Shown here piece after piece: positions 8,707-17,806 of a DNA stretch of 64,000 bases. Numbering within the stretch: position 1 is the stretch's first letter; every line of letters starts with the position of its first letter. The translations under genes and the position numbers were made by a program. The notes under the pieces are model-generated. The model made no database searches. It was not told the DNA's origin and was given only the letters and a program-made list of their open reading frames with translations. The stretch is from positions 2,480,001 to 2,544,000 of the forward strand of contig NZ_CP179213.1 in NCBI RefSeq assembly GCF_051201685.1, given 5' to 3'. The DNA comes from Luminiphilus sp051201685. Its GTDB lineage: Bacteria; Pseudomonadota; Gammaproteobacteria; Pseudomonadales; Halieaceae.

Positions 8707-9575
8707 TGGTTATCCCCCCGATTTCCAAAAATAGTCACACAGAAATGGAACGGGGGTCCACGGCGACCGATTAATTAGACACCAAAAGAGACATACTGGA
8801 GTGTAAAGCGCAGTCAGTGGACACCCTTGGACACAGCCTTTTTAAAGCATTGTCAGGAAGTTTTTGGGCGACCGCCCTATCAATAGATCGCATGAATCTA
8901 AGAGAAGTTGGTCGGGACGGCAGGATTGGAACCTGCGACCACCACACCACTACGAGGATTGGCCAAAGCTTTTGTGACACAGTGCGAATCTAACGCTTTT
9001 GTCACTAAACGTTAAAAATATTAAATTCTTGTCGTCAAATGCTAAAGCAACCTTTAGTCAGTGCCTATAGGATCCGTCTCACATTATACCTATCGTGAGA
9101 AATGGAATACTTACGGGGTTAGGCAAGGGAGTGTCGTAACATTTTGGGAAGCATGAGCACATGCCGTGCCCGTCCTCCACACGCCACCACCCAGCCAGAA
9201 CGCACTTTGTGGCGTTTCTACAGACTATGGGCGATGGCACCCTCGTTGAGCCTGCTTACGCCCAGCTAAGCACTGGTTGCCGGGAAATAAATGGCAATAG
9301 CAATCGCTCTTCAAGCCATAGCCGGACTTTTTTCTTAATAACCGCCACACCTGAAAACCGGGTGGGACGATTGGCGCGACGATGCCGCGCCATGCCATAG
9401 GCGCCGTTGTGATAATCCTGAGGGTCTTTTCTAGACTGTCATTTGCAGCACCGGATTGGAGCACAACGCCACTCAGGAACAGCATCTCCACCTCGGTGTG
9501 GGCGAGCGGCGTGGCGCTCTCGTCCAATGGTCGCTGTGTCTATGAGGCGAACACTTCACAGGTCGAAGCCGCGAT
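8707..9575. other. Stretch without recognisable genes upstream of the repeat protein
   Basis: These 870 bases contain the second tRNA-Pro remnant (8909-8948) and short open frames on both strands (up to 100 codons at 9225-9527, minus strand). None has a credible ribosome site, family motif or amino acid composition. The promoter of the repeat-protein gene should lie in the last part, but I cannot point to a specific one. Confidence 0.5.
8909..8948 (-). repeat. Copy of the tRNA-Pro(GGG) 3' end (att-like, inner)
   Basis: Forty bases match the 3' end of the intact tRNA-Pro (13512-13551) with a single difference at 8928 in the T loop. The match stops inside the anticodon stem. It is better preserved than the outer copy at 8338, which suggests a more recent event. 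With the intact tRNA it brackets about 4.6 kb containing the thrombospondin-repeat gene. Confidence 0.75.
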
Positions 9576-12500
9576 ATGAGGTTGTCTCGTAAAGCGTTGG
9601 CTCGCATCGTCTCTGGGCTTCTTCTGTTATGTGTAGCCCAATCAGCCGTCGGATCTCTGTATGACGGTAAATATGGGCAATACGCAACTTTTGATGTTCA
9701 CCGGAATCAAATTTACTGCACCACTCAGGGTGCAACCTGTGAGGTCTATAATTTCACAACACCCTATATCGCGCCGTTCGGTCTCGGGGTTAGGGCCGTT
9801 TGGGCGGACGGGGATTATATGCAGTTTGTCCGTGGGGAAGGGAGCTCTGGCCCCGGCAACTATCCCAATGTCCGATTGATTCAGTACTCCAGTGGGGGGG
9901 TACAAAAACAAGTCGTGTCGAACGACGGCTATGTGCAGGCTCTGGGCGACGGCATTCTTTACATTGGCGTACCCGCTGATCGGGGGGGCACGGGCTATTT
10001 TATGTCAAATACGGAGGTGTTCCCGGATCCTGATCAATGGACTCCAGGCAACCCCTACGAATGGGAAATTGACACTCTAAACCCAACCGATCCGCAGTTG
10101 AATGACTATGTGGGGTCAAACCTCTACCTAGTGTCAGCGACAGCAGGCGCTGGCGGTAGTGCATCCTGCTCAGCAACCTCTGTTGCGTCTGGCGGTAACA
10201 GTGCTTGCACGGCTACAGCCGATGCCGGATACCAGTTTGATAGTTGGACTGGCGCATGCGCTGGCCAAGGTACCACCTGTTCGCTGACCAATATTACTAG
10301 CGACAAAGCAAGTGTAGCCGGCTTTGTACCTCTTGACAGTGACGGTGACGGTACCGACGACGGCGCAGACAACTGCCCACTCATCGCCAACCCGGACCAG
10401 CTAGATACCGACTCCGATGGCACGGGCGATGCCTGTGACACCGATGATGACGGTGACGGTACCGACGACGGACCTGATAACTGCCCGCTCATTGCCAACC
10501 CGGACCAGCTAGATACCGACTCCGATGGCACGGGCGATGCCTGCGATACCGACGGTGACGGTGACGGTACCGACGACGGCGCAGACAACTGCCCACTCAT
10601 AGCCAACCCGGATCAGCTAGATACCGACTCCGATGGCACGGGCGATGTCTGTGACACCGATGATGACGGTGACGGCACCGACGACGGACCTGATAACTGC
10701 CCGCTCATCGCCAACCCGGACCAGCTAGATACCGACTCCGATGGCACGGGCGATGCCTGTGACACCGATGATGACGGTGACGGCACCGACGACGGCGCAG
10801 ACAACTGCCCGCTCATCGCCAACCCGGATCAGCTAGATACCGACTCCGATGGTACGGGCGACGCCTGTGACACCGATGATGACGGTGACGGTACCGACGA
10901 CGGACCTGATAACTGCCCGCTCATTGCCAACCCGGACCAGCTAGATACCGACTCCGATGGCACGGGCGATGCCTGCGATACCGACGGTGACGGTGACGGT
11001 ACCGACGACGGCGCAGACAACTGCCCACTCATAGCCAACCCGGATCAGCTAGATACCGACTCCGATGGCACGGGCGATGTCTGTGACACCGATGATGACG
11101 GTGACGGCACCGACGACGGCGCAGACAACTGCCCGCTCATCGCCAACCCGGACCAGCTAGATACCGACTCCGATGGTACGGGCGACGCCTGTGACACCGA
11201 TGATGACGGTGACGGCACCGACGACGGACCTGATAACTGCCCGCTCATTGCCAACCCGGACCAGCTAGATACCGACTCCGATGGTACGGGCGACGCCTGT
11301 GACACCGATGATGACGGTGACGGTACCGACGACGGACCTGATAACTGCCCGCTCATTGCCAACCCGGACCAGCTAGATACCGACTCCGATGGCACGGGCG
11401 ATGCCTGCGATACCGACGGTGACGGTGACGGTACCGACGACGGCGCAGACAACTGCCCACTCATAGCCAACCCGGATCAGCTAGATACCGACTCCGATGG
11501 CACGGGCGATGTCTGTGACACCGATGATGACGGTGACGGCACCGACGACGGACCTGATAACTGCCCGCTCATCGCCAACCCGGACCAGCTAGATACCGAC
11601 TCCGATGGCACGGGCGATGCCTGTGACACCGATGATGACGGTGACGGCACCGACGACGGCGCAGACAACTGCCCGCTCATCGCCAACCCGGATCAGCTAG
11701 ATACCGACTCCGATGGCACGGGCGATGCCTGTGACACCGACGGTGACGGTGACGGCACCGACGACGGACCTGACAACTGCCCGTTAATTGCCAACCCGGA
11801 CCAGCTAGATACCGACTCTGACGGCACGGGTGATGCCTGTGATACCGATGATGACGGTGACGGCACCGACGACGGACCTGACAACTGCCCGCTCATTGCC
11901 AACCCGGACCAGCTAGATACCGACTCTGATGGTACGGGCGACGCCTGTGACACCGATGATGACGGTGACGGTACCGACGACGGACCTGATAACTGCCCGC
12001 TCATTGCCAACCCGGACCAGCTAGATACCGACTCCGATGGCACGGGCGATGCCTGCGATACCGACGGTGACGGTGACGGCACCGACGACGGCGCAGACAA
12101 CTGCCCGCTCATCGCCAACCCGGACCAGCTAGATACCGACTCCGATGGTACGGGCGACGCCTGTGACACCGATGATGACGGTGACGGCACCGACGACGGA
12201 CCTGATAACTGCCCGCTCATTGCCAACCCGGACCAGCTAGATACCGACTCCGATGGCACGGGCGATGCCTGCGATACCGACGGTGACGGTGACGGTGACG
12301 GTACCGACGACGGCGCAGACAACTGCCCACTCATAGCCAACCCGGATCAGCTAGATACCGACTCTGACGGCACGGGTGACGCCTGTGACACTGATGATGA
12401 CGGTGATGACGGTGATGACGGTGATGACGGTGATGGTGATGGTGATGGTGATGGTGATGGTGATGGTGATGGTGATGGTACCGACGATGGCTCTGATAAC

Positions 12501-13190
12501 TGTCCGCTCATAGCCAATGTGGATCAAATAGATACCGACTCTGATGGTCTCGGCGATCTATGCGATGAGGATGACGACAATGACGGCGTCCTCGACATTA
12601 GTGAGGTGCGCGGCGACTGCAGGATAAAAATTGACTGCGATGATGACAATGAAACCGATCTCACAGATCCATTTCCCTTGGCAGTAACGTCAATCGCGCT
12701 CGCTCCACATAGGTCCATCACCACGCTCCCGCCCAGCCGCTCGTCTACCTGCTCACTAGTTCTCAGCCAGGCTTACTTATCTGCCTACACGGCTCCAGAC
12801 GGCATGGACAGCATTGGTACTCAGGCTAATTTTTCTCTATCTGGCTGTGATACGGACTCCGCAGAGACCGTTACGGTAGAAGTGAACTTTGGAGTCGCAC
12901 TGCCGTCAGATGGCCTAGTGTGCAAAGTTGACGGGACGTCAGGACCACTCGACATCAGTAACGCGAAGATTAGCGGCAACTCGGCTCGTTATACACTGAT
13001 TGACAATGGCCCCTTCGATACCAACCCAATATTAGGCGCCATTGACAACCCGGTGACGGTCATCGTCCTCGAAGAGAATTCACTGTCGGAAGCGCCCGCC
13101 ATACCGGTACCCATCAATCCAATCTGGTTAATTTTTCAGGGGCTTTTCCTCGGTCTGCTGGCGATCCGGGCACTCAGATCGCCTGATTAG
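9576..13190 (+). CDS. Giant secreted thrombospondin type 3 repeat protein
   Basis: A 1204-residue exported protein. Residues 1-27 are a signal peptide. Residues 28-185 are an unrecognised domain. About 186-250 is a divergent InlB-B/Flg_new-type repeat (TADAGYQFDSWTGACAGQGT). Twenty repeats of about 36 residues follow (DNCPLIANPDQLDTDSDGTG, then DACDTDDDGDGTDDG). These Asp-rich, Cys-paired units resemble thrombospondin type 3 repeats and should bind many calcium ions. Next comes a choice-of-anchor-U-like beta domain (about 1055-1165). The tail has a proline-rich linker (AIPVPINPIW), one membrane helix and Arg residues, like a C-terminal sorting signal. A clear Shine-Dalgarno is lacking before the ATG. 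It is probably a cell-surface adhesin or matrix protein; this is inference. Confidence 0.88.
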   Translation: MRLSRKALARIVSGLLLLCVAQSAVGSLYDGKYGQYATFDVHRNQIYCTTQGATCEVYNFTTPYIAPFGLGVRAVWADGDYMQFVRGEGSSGPGNYPNVRLIQYSSGGVQKQVVSNDGYVQALGDGILYIGVPADRGGTGYFMSNTEVFPDPDQWTPGNPYEWEIDTLNPTDPQLNDYVGSNLYLVSATAGAGGSASCSATSVASGGNSACTATADAGYQFDSWTGACAGQGTTCSLTNITSDKASVAGFVPLDSDGDGTDDGADNCPLIANPDQLDTDSDGTGDACDTDDDGDGTDDGPDNCPLIANPDQLDTDSDGTGDACDTDGDGDGTDDGADNCPLIANPDQLDTDSDGTGDVCDTDDDGDGTDDGPDNCPLIANPDQLDTDSDGTGDACDTDDDGDGTDDGADNCPLIANPDQLDTDSDGTGDACDTDDDGDGTDDGPDNCPLIANPDQLDTDSDGTGDACDTDGDGDGTDDGADNCPLIANPDQLDTDSDGTGDVCDTDDDGDGTDDGADNCPLIANPDQLDTDSDGTGDACDTDDDGDGTDDGPDNCPLIANPDQLDTDSDGTGDACDTDDDGDGTDDGPDNCPLIANPDQLDTDSDGTGDACDTDGDGDGTDDGADNCPLIANPDQLDTDSDGTGDVCDTDDDGDGTDDGPDNCPLIANPDQLDTDSDGTGDACDTDDDGDGTDDGADNCPLIANPDQLDTDSDGTGDACDTDGDGDGTDDGPDNCPLIANPDQLDTDSDGTGDACDTDDDGDGTDDGPDNCPLIANPDQLDTDSDGTGDACDTDDDGDGTDDGPDNCPLIANPDQLDTDSDGTGDACDTDGDGDGTDDGADNCPLIANPDQLDTDSDGTGDACDTDDDGDGTDDGPDNCPLIANPDQLDTDSDGTGDACDTDGDGDGDGTDDGADNCPLIANPDQLDTDSDGTGDACDTDDDGDDGDDGDDGDGDGDGDGDGDGDGDGTDDGSDNCPLIANVDQIDTDSDGLGDLCDEDDDNDGVLDISEVRGDCRIKIDCDDDNETDLTDPFPLAVTSIALAPHRSITTLPPSRSSTCSLVLSQAYLSAYTAPDGMDSIGTQANFSLSGCDTDSAETVTVEVNFGVALPSDGLVCKVDGTSGPLDISNAKISGNSARYTLIDNGPFDTNPILGAIDNPVTVIVLEENSLSEAPAIPVPINPIWLIFQGLFLGLLAIRALRSPD
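10368..12599 (+). repeat. Tandem 108-bp repeat array (20 units)
   Basis: Twenty in-frame units begin at 10368. The first seventeen are exactly 108 bp, unit 18 is 114 bp, unit 19 is 177 bp because of Asp-Gly expansion, and the last is diverged. Units differ mainly by GA/GP and DDD/DGD variants. Blocks of four units recur at 432-bp spacing (for example 10537, 10969 and 11401 start near-identical sequence), which indicates recent block duplication. Confidence 0.95.
12432..12479 (+). repeat. Hexanucleotide microsatellite (GATGGT)8
   Basis: Eight perfect GATGGT units, preceded by three GATGACGGT-like 9-mers, encode an Asp-Gly run inside repeat unit 19. The unit length is a multiple of three, so slippage would change length without breaking the frame. 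Confidence 0.95.
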
Positions 13191-13511
13191 ACGATGACCG
13201 GGGTGGGGACGGAATATAACGAATGGAAGTCATGGCTGCCCCATAACCAGCAATGCCGATCATGCCGAAAGCGATGAAAAAAGCGGCGCCTGTTAACGCA
13301 TTAACGATAGCGTCCTGTCTCGCAAAAGAAGACTTATCCTGATCGCAACGGTGTTGATTAGTAAACTTCGTTGGCTGGAACAACAGACTAGGGGCTTTCA
13401 CCAATCAAAGGGATAGCAAAAAGGCAGGCTCGGTACGCGGTTTCTTATTTGCAAGTACTCAATTAAGAACAAGGCTCTTTCAAAGCGCCTTGCACTGTCT
13501 TCGCAAAAAAA
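13191..13511. other. Intergenic stretch between the repeat-protein gene and tRNA-Pro
   Basis: No firm gene is seen. A 76-codon minus-strand open frame (13174-13404) with one hydrophobic stretch overlaps the end of the repeat-protein gene and lacks a convincing start. If the island entered at tRNA-Pro, the chromosomal junction is at the right end of this stretch. Confidence 0.4.
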
Positions 13512-13588
13512 TGGTCGGGACGGCAGGATTTGAACCTGCGACCACCACACCCCCAGTGTGGTGCGCTACCAGACTGCGCTACGCCCCG
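13512..13588 (-). tRNA. tRNA-Pro(GGG)
   Basis: A complete 77-base cloverleaf on the minus strand. The acceptor stem CGGGGCG pairs with CGTCCCG, the anticodon stem is CCACA/TGTGG, and the loop CTGGGGG gives anticodon GGG. The T arm is GCAGG-TTCAAAT-CCTGC, and the CCA end is encoded. Two partial copies of its 3' half lie at 8909 and 8338. Confidence 0.95.
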
Positions 13589-13630
13589 AAGCGGCGAGAG
13601 TATACATGGGTAAAGACGTGGTGGTAAGTG

Positions 13631-13993
13631 TCAGAGCGGAGGATTTAGCAGAGCCTGAGCTTTTAGTAAGTCGCTAATGCAGTCTCGAGCCACCTGTTGA
13701 ATCTCGACGGGTGTCGGTACCTCGTCTTCTTGGGTCATACGTTGCCGTGCACCGCCGATGGTGTAGCCCTGCTCGTACAGCAAACTGCGGATCGTGCGAA
13801 TCATCTCAACATCGACGCGCTGATAGTAGCGACGGTTTCCACGGCGCTTAACGGGTTTTAACTGCGGAAACTCTTGCTCCCAGTAACGCAAAACGTGGGG
13901 CTTCACGGCGCAAAGATCGCTGACCTCGCCAATCGTAAAGTAACGCTTAGTGGGGATGGGAGGAAGTTCACTGTTGTGCGTGGGTTCAAGCAT
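13631..13993 (-). CDS. MerR-family transcriptional regulator
   Basis: About 120 residues with the MerR helix-turn-helix (YFTIGEVSDLCAVKPHVLRY, then WEQEFPQLKPVKRRGNRRYY). It is the short MerR protein usually found directly after ihfA in gammaproteobacteria; its role there is not established. The ATG at 13993 is chosen over a TTG two codons earlier. It overlaps the ihfA stop by 8 bases and has GGGAGG about 9 bases upstream, so it is translated with ihfA. There is no effector domain of the metal-binding kind and no cysteine cluster. Confidence 0.9.
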   Translation of the reverse strand: MLEPTHNSELPPIPTKRYFTIGEVSDLCAVKPHVLRYWEQEFPQLKPVKRRGNRRYYQRVDVEMIRTIRSLLYEQGYTIGGARQRMTQEDEVPTPVEIQQVARDCISDLLKAQALLNPPL

Positions 13994-14300
13994 TATCAAA
14001 TCCTCCCAATTCAGTCACCTGTTCAACCTTTGCCTTGAGTTTTTGACCCGGCCGAAAAGTCACCACTCTTCTGGCCGAAATGGGGATTGCCTCGCCAGTT
14101 TTCGGATTTCTTCCGGGTCGCTGACGCTTGTCCCTTAGATCAAAATTTCCAAAGCCCGACAGTTTGACTTGCTCATTGTTCTCAAGACAAATACGTATCT
14201 CTTCAAAGAACTGCTCTACCAGTTCCTTGGCCTCACGTTTATTCAGGCCCAGCTCCTCAAAGAGCTTGTCGGCCATCTCAGATTTTGTCAGTGCAGACAT
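13986..14300 (-). CDS. ihfA: Integration host factor subunit alpha
   Basis: A 104-residue HU/IHF-fold DNA-bending protein that pairs with IhfB. Hallmarks are the N-terminal LTKSEMADKLFEELGLNKRE, the VKLSGFGNFDLRDKRQRPGR arm and the intercalating proline region GRNPKTGEAIPI. Position directly after pheT (9-base gap) and before merR is the standard gammaproteobacterial order and separates it from ihfB and hup genes. It is expected to be autoregulated, but I see no specific site. Confidence 0.97.
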   Translation of the reverse strand: MSALTKSEMADKLFEELGLNKREAKELVEQFFEEIRICLENNEQVKLSGFGNFDLRDKRQRPGRNPKTGEAIPISARRVVTFRPGQKLKAKVEQVTELGGFDNA

Positions 14301-14309
14301 GATATTTCG

Positions 14310-16679
14310 CTATGCCCTCAACTCCGCATTGAATTTTTCTTTCAGAAAATCAACGACTTGGTTAATAATCGCAGACACTTCCTCATCATCAAGAGTGCGC
14401 GAGCCGTCTCGAAAAGTCAAACCGAGAGCGATACTTTTTTGGTGTTCACCAACGCCGCTACCGGTGTAGACATCGAAAAGCTTCAAGTCAGCCAAAGCCG
14501 GCCCTGACACATCGCAAACAGCATCCAACAACGCGCCGACCTCGAGGTCGCGCCCAACCACAACCGCAATATCCCGCCGGGTCTCGGGGAAACGCGAAAT
14601 ATCCTCGTAAGCTGGTACGCTGCCTTGACGCACTGCGCTCAGATCCAGTTCAGCAAATACGGTATTCGCGGGTATGTCCAACTGCTGCGCCGCCTGAGGG
14701 TGCACCGTCCCTAAGAACCCAATCACTTTGCCATCGAGGGCGACATTGGCCGTTTGACCATCATGCAGCCCCGAATGGCACGCCGAGATAAATGTGACGT
14801 CAGCATCGGTACGCCCCAGTAGTTGTTCTAGCTCCCCTTTCATGTCGAAGAAATCAACTCGACTACTGTCATCTGCCCAGTTTTCTGTGGCTCTGGTACC
14901 AGACATTGCTAGCGCGAGCATCGATTGCTCGGCGTAGGGTTGCCCGGTGGTAAAACGGCTACCTGTCTCGAAAAGTCGCACTCGAGAGTTCTGACGCTTA
15001 ACGTTATGTGCCACCGCAGCCGCCAACCCAGGCAGAAGGCCTAGGCGCATTTCTGACAGCTCACTAGAAATAGGATTCTTTACTTTGACCGCCTGACCCT
15101 CAGGCCAGAACACCGCTTGCTGCTCTGGCGCCACAAAGCTAAAGGTAATCGCTTCCTGGAACCCTCGCGATACTAAGCCTTGTCGCAGGGTGCGCAGCGA
15201 TCGCTGCGCCTCACTAACGGGTGTGATCTGAAGCTTCGCCTCAATATGGGCAGTCGGCAAACGGTTGTACCCATGGACTCGAGCCAACTCTTCAATCAAA
15301 TCGACCTCTTGGCTCATGTCGAAGCGCCAGCTGGGGGCAACACATGTCCAGGAATTTGACTCATCATAGGTCACATCGAACCCTAACCCCTGCAAAATAC
15401 GCGTCACTTCATCCTCTGGCAGTGCTAAGCCTAAAACACGCTCAATACGCTCCGCACGGAGCACGAGTGTCGACTGCTCGGGTAAATCTTCAGGGCTGAC
15501 CACCTCAGTAACAGGGCCAGCGCTGCCGCCGGTTACGGTCAGCAGCAGCTCAGTTGCCCGCTCAATAGCACGCCGTTGCAACTGCCAATCTACCCCTCGC
15601 TCGTAACGATGAGAGGCATCGGTATGCAATCCGTAGCCTCGCGCTCGACCGGCGATTAGGGCTGGCGTAAAGAAAGCGCTTTCTAGAAAAATAGATCGCG
15701 TCTCAGCGGTAACACCACTGTTAGCACCACCCATAATGCCCGCAAGCGCCAAGGGTCGCTGGTGATCCGCTATGACCAAAGTCCCATCAGTCAGCTGTAT
15801 CTCCGAACCGTCCAGTAACGTCATGGATTCATTAGGCGTTGACTCACGAACGACAACGCCGTGTGACAACGTATCCAAATCAAAAGCGTGCAGCGGCTGG
15901 CCCATCTCCAACATGACGTAGTTAGTCACATCTACGACCGGGTCTATCGTACGAAGCCCCGACCGACGCAAGCGTTCAGCCATGTACAAAGGCGTGGTCG
16001 CGGCAAGATCAACACCCTCAATAACTCTGCCGAGATACCTTGGGCATTGTGCACTTGCCACCACCTCGACAGGGAAAGTGGTGTCAATAGCCGGTTGAAC
16101 GGGCTCTACGGGAGGCTCGCAGGCCATTAACTGATTGAGAACTGCGACATCCCGCGCAATACCGGCAATACCAAGACAATCCGCGCGGTTAGGTGTTAAG
16201 CCAAGTTCAAGGGTCACGTCATTCAGAGCGAGATAGTCACGTAAGTCCTGTCCCACCGGCGCATCGGGAGCAAGCTCAAGCAGTCCGTCCTTTTCATCTG
16301 ACAGAGACAGCTCTGCGGCAGCGCACAACATGCCCTGACTCTCAAGCCCCCGTAATTTAGCTTTCTTAATTTTGAAATTGCCCGGGAGCACTGCGCCCAG
16401 ACGTGCCAGAGGTGCTTTTAAACCCACACGAGCGTTGGGCGCACCACAAACAATTTGTACCGTCTCATCACCAGCGTTTACGGTGCAAACACGCAGCTTG
16501 TCGGCGTCGGGGTGCTGATCTGCCGTTACAATCTCCGCAACAACCACCCCCTCAAAAGACCCTGCAACCGGCGTAATGGCATCGACCTCCAAGCCAGCCA
16601 TTGTCAGCTGCTCGGCCAACATTTCAGCCGACAAACTGGGGTTAACCCATTCGCGCAACCACTGTTCTGAAAAAATCAT
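14310..16679 (-). CDS. pheT: Phenylalanine-tRNA ligase beta subunit
   Basis: A 789-residue beta subunit of the alpha2-beta2 PheRS. It has the N-terminal tRNA-binding (EMAP-like) domain (about 40-150), B3/B4 editing-domain region (about 210-370, including LYMAERLRRSGLRTIDPVVD), B5 domain and C-terminal ferredoxin-fold anticodon-binding domain (about 695-789, EDISRFPETRRDIAVVV). Length matches the family (about 795). It starts 12 bases after pheS. Confidence 0.98.
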   Translation of the reverse strand: MIFSEQWLREWVNPSLSAEMLAEQLTMAGLEVDAITPVAGSFEGVVVAEIVTADQHPDADKLRVCTVNAGDETVQIVCGAPNARVGLKAPLARLGAVLPGNFKIKKAKLRGLESQGMLCAAAELSLSDEKDGLLELAPDAPVGQDLRDYLALNDVTLELGLTPNRADCLGIAGIARDVAVLNQLMACEPPVEPVQPAIDTTFPVEVVASAQCPRYLGRVIEGVDLAATTPLYMAERLRRSGLRTIDPVVDVTNYVMLEMGQPLHAFDLDTLSHGVVVRESTPNESMTLLDGSEIQLTDGTLVIADHQRPLALAGIMGGANSGVTAETRSIFLESAFFTPALIAGRARGYGLHTDASHRYERGVDWQLQRRAIERATELLLTVTGGSAGPVTEVVSPEDLPEQSTLVLRAERIERVLGLALPEDEVTRILQGLGFDVTYDESNSWTCVAPSWRFDMSQEVDLIEELARVHGYNRLPTAHIEAKLQITPVSEAQRSLRTLRQGLVSRGFQEAITFSFVAPEQQAVFWPEGQAVKVKNPISSELSEMRLGLLPGLAAAVAHNVKRQNSRVRLFETGSRFTTGQPYAEQSMLALAMSGTRATENWADDSSRVDFFDMKGELEQLLGRTDADVTFISACHSGLHDGQTANVALDGKVIGFLGTVHPQAAQQLDIPANTVFAELDLSAVRQGSVPAYEDISRFPETRRDIAVVVGRDLEVGALLDAVCDVSGPALADLKLFDVYTGSGVGEHQKSIALGLTFRDGSRTLDDEEVSAIINQVVDFLKEKFNAELRA

Positions 16680-16691
16680 GGTTCGCGTCCT

Positions 16692-17711
16692 CTACTGAAA
16701 CTGGCTTAAAAAGCGCAGATCGTTGTCAAAATTTAGCCGCAGGTCACCAATGCCATAGCGCAGCATAGCCAAACGCTCCACGCCCAAACCAAAAGCAAAA
16801 CCCGTAAATCGCTCGGTATCGATGCCCGACATTTCAAACACCCGCGGATTCACCATGCCGCAGCCCAATACTTCGAGCCAGCCCGTATGGCTGCACACCC
16901 GACAACCCTCACCGCCGCACTTCACACACTGAATATCAACTTCAGCCGAAGGTTCAGTAAAGGGAAAGTAGGAGGGTCTAAATCTCACCGCGAGATCATC
17001 GCGCTCGAAAAACGCCTGCATGAAAGCTTCCAGCAAGCCCTTAAGGTCGGCAAAGCTGGATCGCTCGTCAACAAGCAAGCCCTCTATTTGATGGAACATG
17101 GGCGAATGCGTTAAATCAGAATCGCAGCGATAAACTCGCCCAGGACAAATGATCCTCAACGGCGGCTCGCGGGATTCCATAGTTCGAATCTGCACACCCG
17201 AAGTGTGGGTGCGCAGCACATGCGTTTCGTCAATGTAGAATGTATCGTGCATAGCCCGCGCGGGGTGATGAGCTGGAATATTGAGGGCTTCAAAATTGTG
17301 ATAATCGTCCTCAATTTCAGGGCCTTCAGCGACGCTAAACCCCATTCCGGTGAAAAAATCCTCTACCCGCTGGATGGTTCGAGTAATGGGATGTAGTCCT
17401 CCAAGGTCAACACCGCGCCCAGGTAACGTCACATCGATTTTTTCAGCTTCAATCTTCTGCTGCAAAGCCGCCTGCTCAAGCCCGGTTCGCCGCTCATTGA
17501 GCACACCGGAAAGCTCCTGCTTCACCGCATTGATGAGAGCACCGGCTTTGGGGCGTTCCTCAGCGGACAGCCCTCCTAAAGTTTTCAACAGCCCAGTCAA
17601 AGCACCCTTTTTACCCAGATACTCAACGCGAAGCTGCTCTAGCTCCTGCGGTGTTGATGCCTGTGCTACCGCGGCTATGGCTGCTGATTTTATTGCCTCT
17701 AGGGATTCCAT
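16692..17711 (-). CDS. pheS: Phenylalanine-tRNA ligase alpha subunit
   Basis: The catalytic subunit of PheRS, 339 residues from the chosen ATG at 17711. With this start the N-terminus aligns residue for residue with E. coli PheS up to the VEYLGKKG motif. ATGs at 17720 and an open frame to 17774 are alternatives; the latter would be encoded through a terminator-like hairpin and is unlikely. Class II motifs are present: motif 2 (HQIEGLLVDE) and motif 3 (GFAFGLGVERLAMLRYGI). Four cysteines at CVKCGGEGCRVCSHTGW form the usual zinc-like cluster region. Confidence 0.97.
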   Translation of the reverse strand: MESLEAIKSAAIAAVAQASTPQELEQLRVEYLGKKGALTGLLKTLGGLSAEERPKAGALINAVKQELSGVLNERRTGLEQAALQQKIEAEKIDVTLPGRGVDLGGLHPITRTIQRVEDFFTGMGFSVAEGPEIEDDYHNFEALNIPAHHPARAMHDTFYIDETHVLRTHTSGVQIRTMESREPPLRIICPGRVYRCDSDLTHSPMFHQIEGLLVDERSSFADLKGLLEAFMQAFFERDDLAVRFRPSYFPFTEPSAEVDIQCVKCGGEGCRVCSHTGWLEVLGCGMVNPRVFEMSGIDTERFTGFAFGLGVERLAMLRYGIGDLRLNFDNDLRFLSQFQ

Positions 17712-17756
17712 GCTTTCCATCTCAACCGTATGCAAACACTGGCCACTTCTGACCAT

Positions 17757-17785
17757 AAAAAAAGGAAGGAGCAAGTGCGCCTTCC
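17757..17785 (-). terminator. Intrinsic terminator or attenuator between rplT and pheS
   Basis: On the minus strand a 6-bp stem (GGAAGG/CCTTCC, 17780-17785 with 17764-17769) and a 10-base loop are followed by seven T residues. It lies about 45 bases after the rplT stop and about 45 bases before pheS, where E. coli has the pheM attenuator. Partial read-through into pheST is the expected effect. Confidence 0.65.
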
Positions 17786-17806
17786 CTCATAGGATACTGC
17801 AGTCGG

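Noticed and set aside
9225..9527. 100-codon minus-strand frame
   Set aside because: No ribosome site or family pattern; composition is unlike a protein and it overlaps the probable promoter region.
10124..12340. Long minus-strand open frames rich in Ser/Pro (up to 215 codons)
   Set aside because: They are antisense shadows of the 108-bp repeat array: the repeat has no stop in that frame, and the peptide simply repeats with the same period.
10368..12599. Regular repeat array as a possible CRISPR
   Set aside because: Repeats are contiguous at 108 bp with no unique spacers, stay in frame and encode a clear Cys/Asp protein repeat; no cas genes are present.
13174..13404. 76-codon minus-strand frame with one hydrophobic stretch
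   Set aside because: It overlaps the end of the repeat-protein gene, lacks a good start signal, and only the middle looks protein-like.
17698..17790. 30-codon leader peptide for pheST
   Set aside because: Only two Phe codons, both from the terminator T tract; no ribosome site. The hairpins stand on their own.
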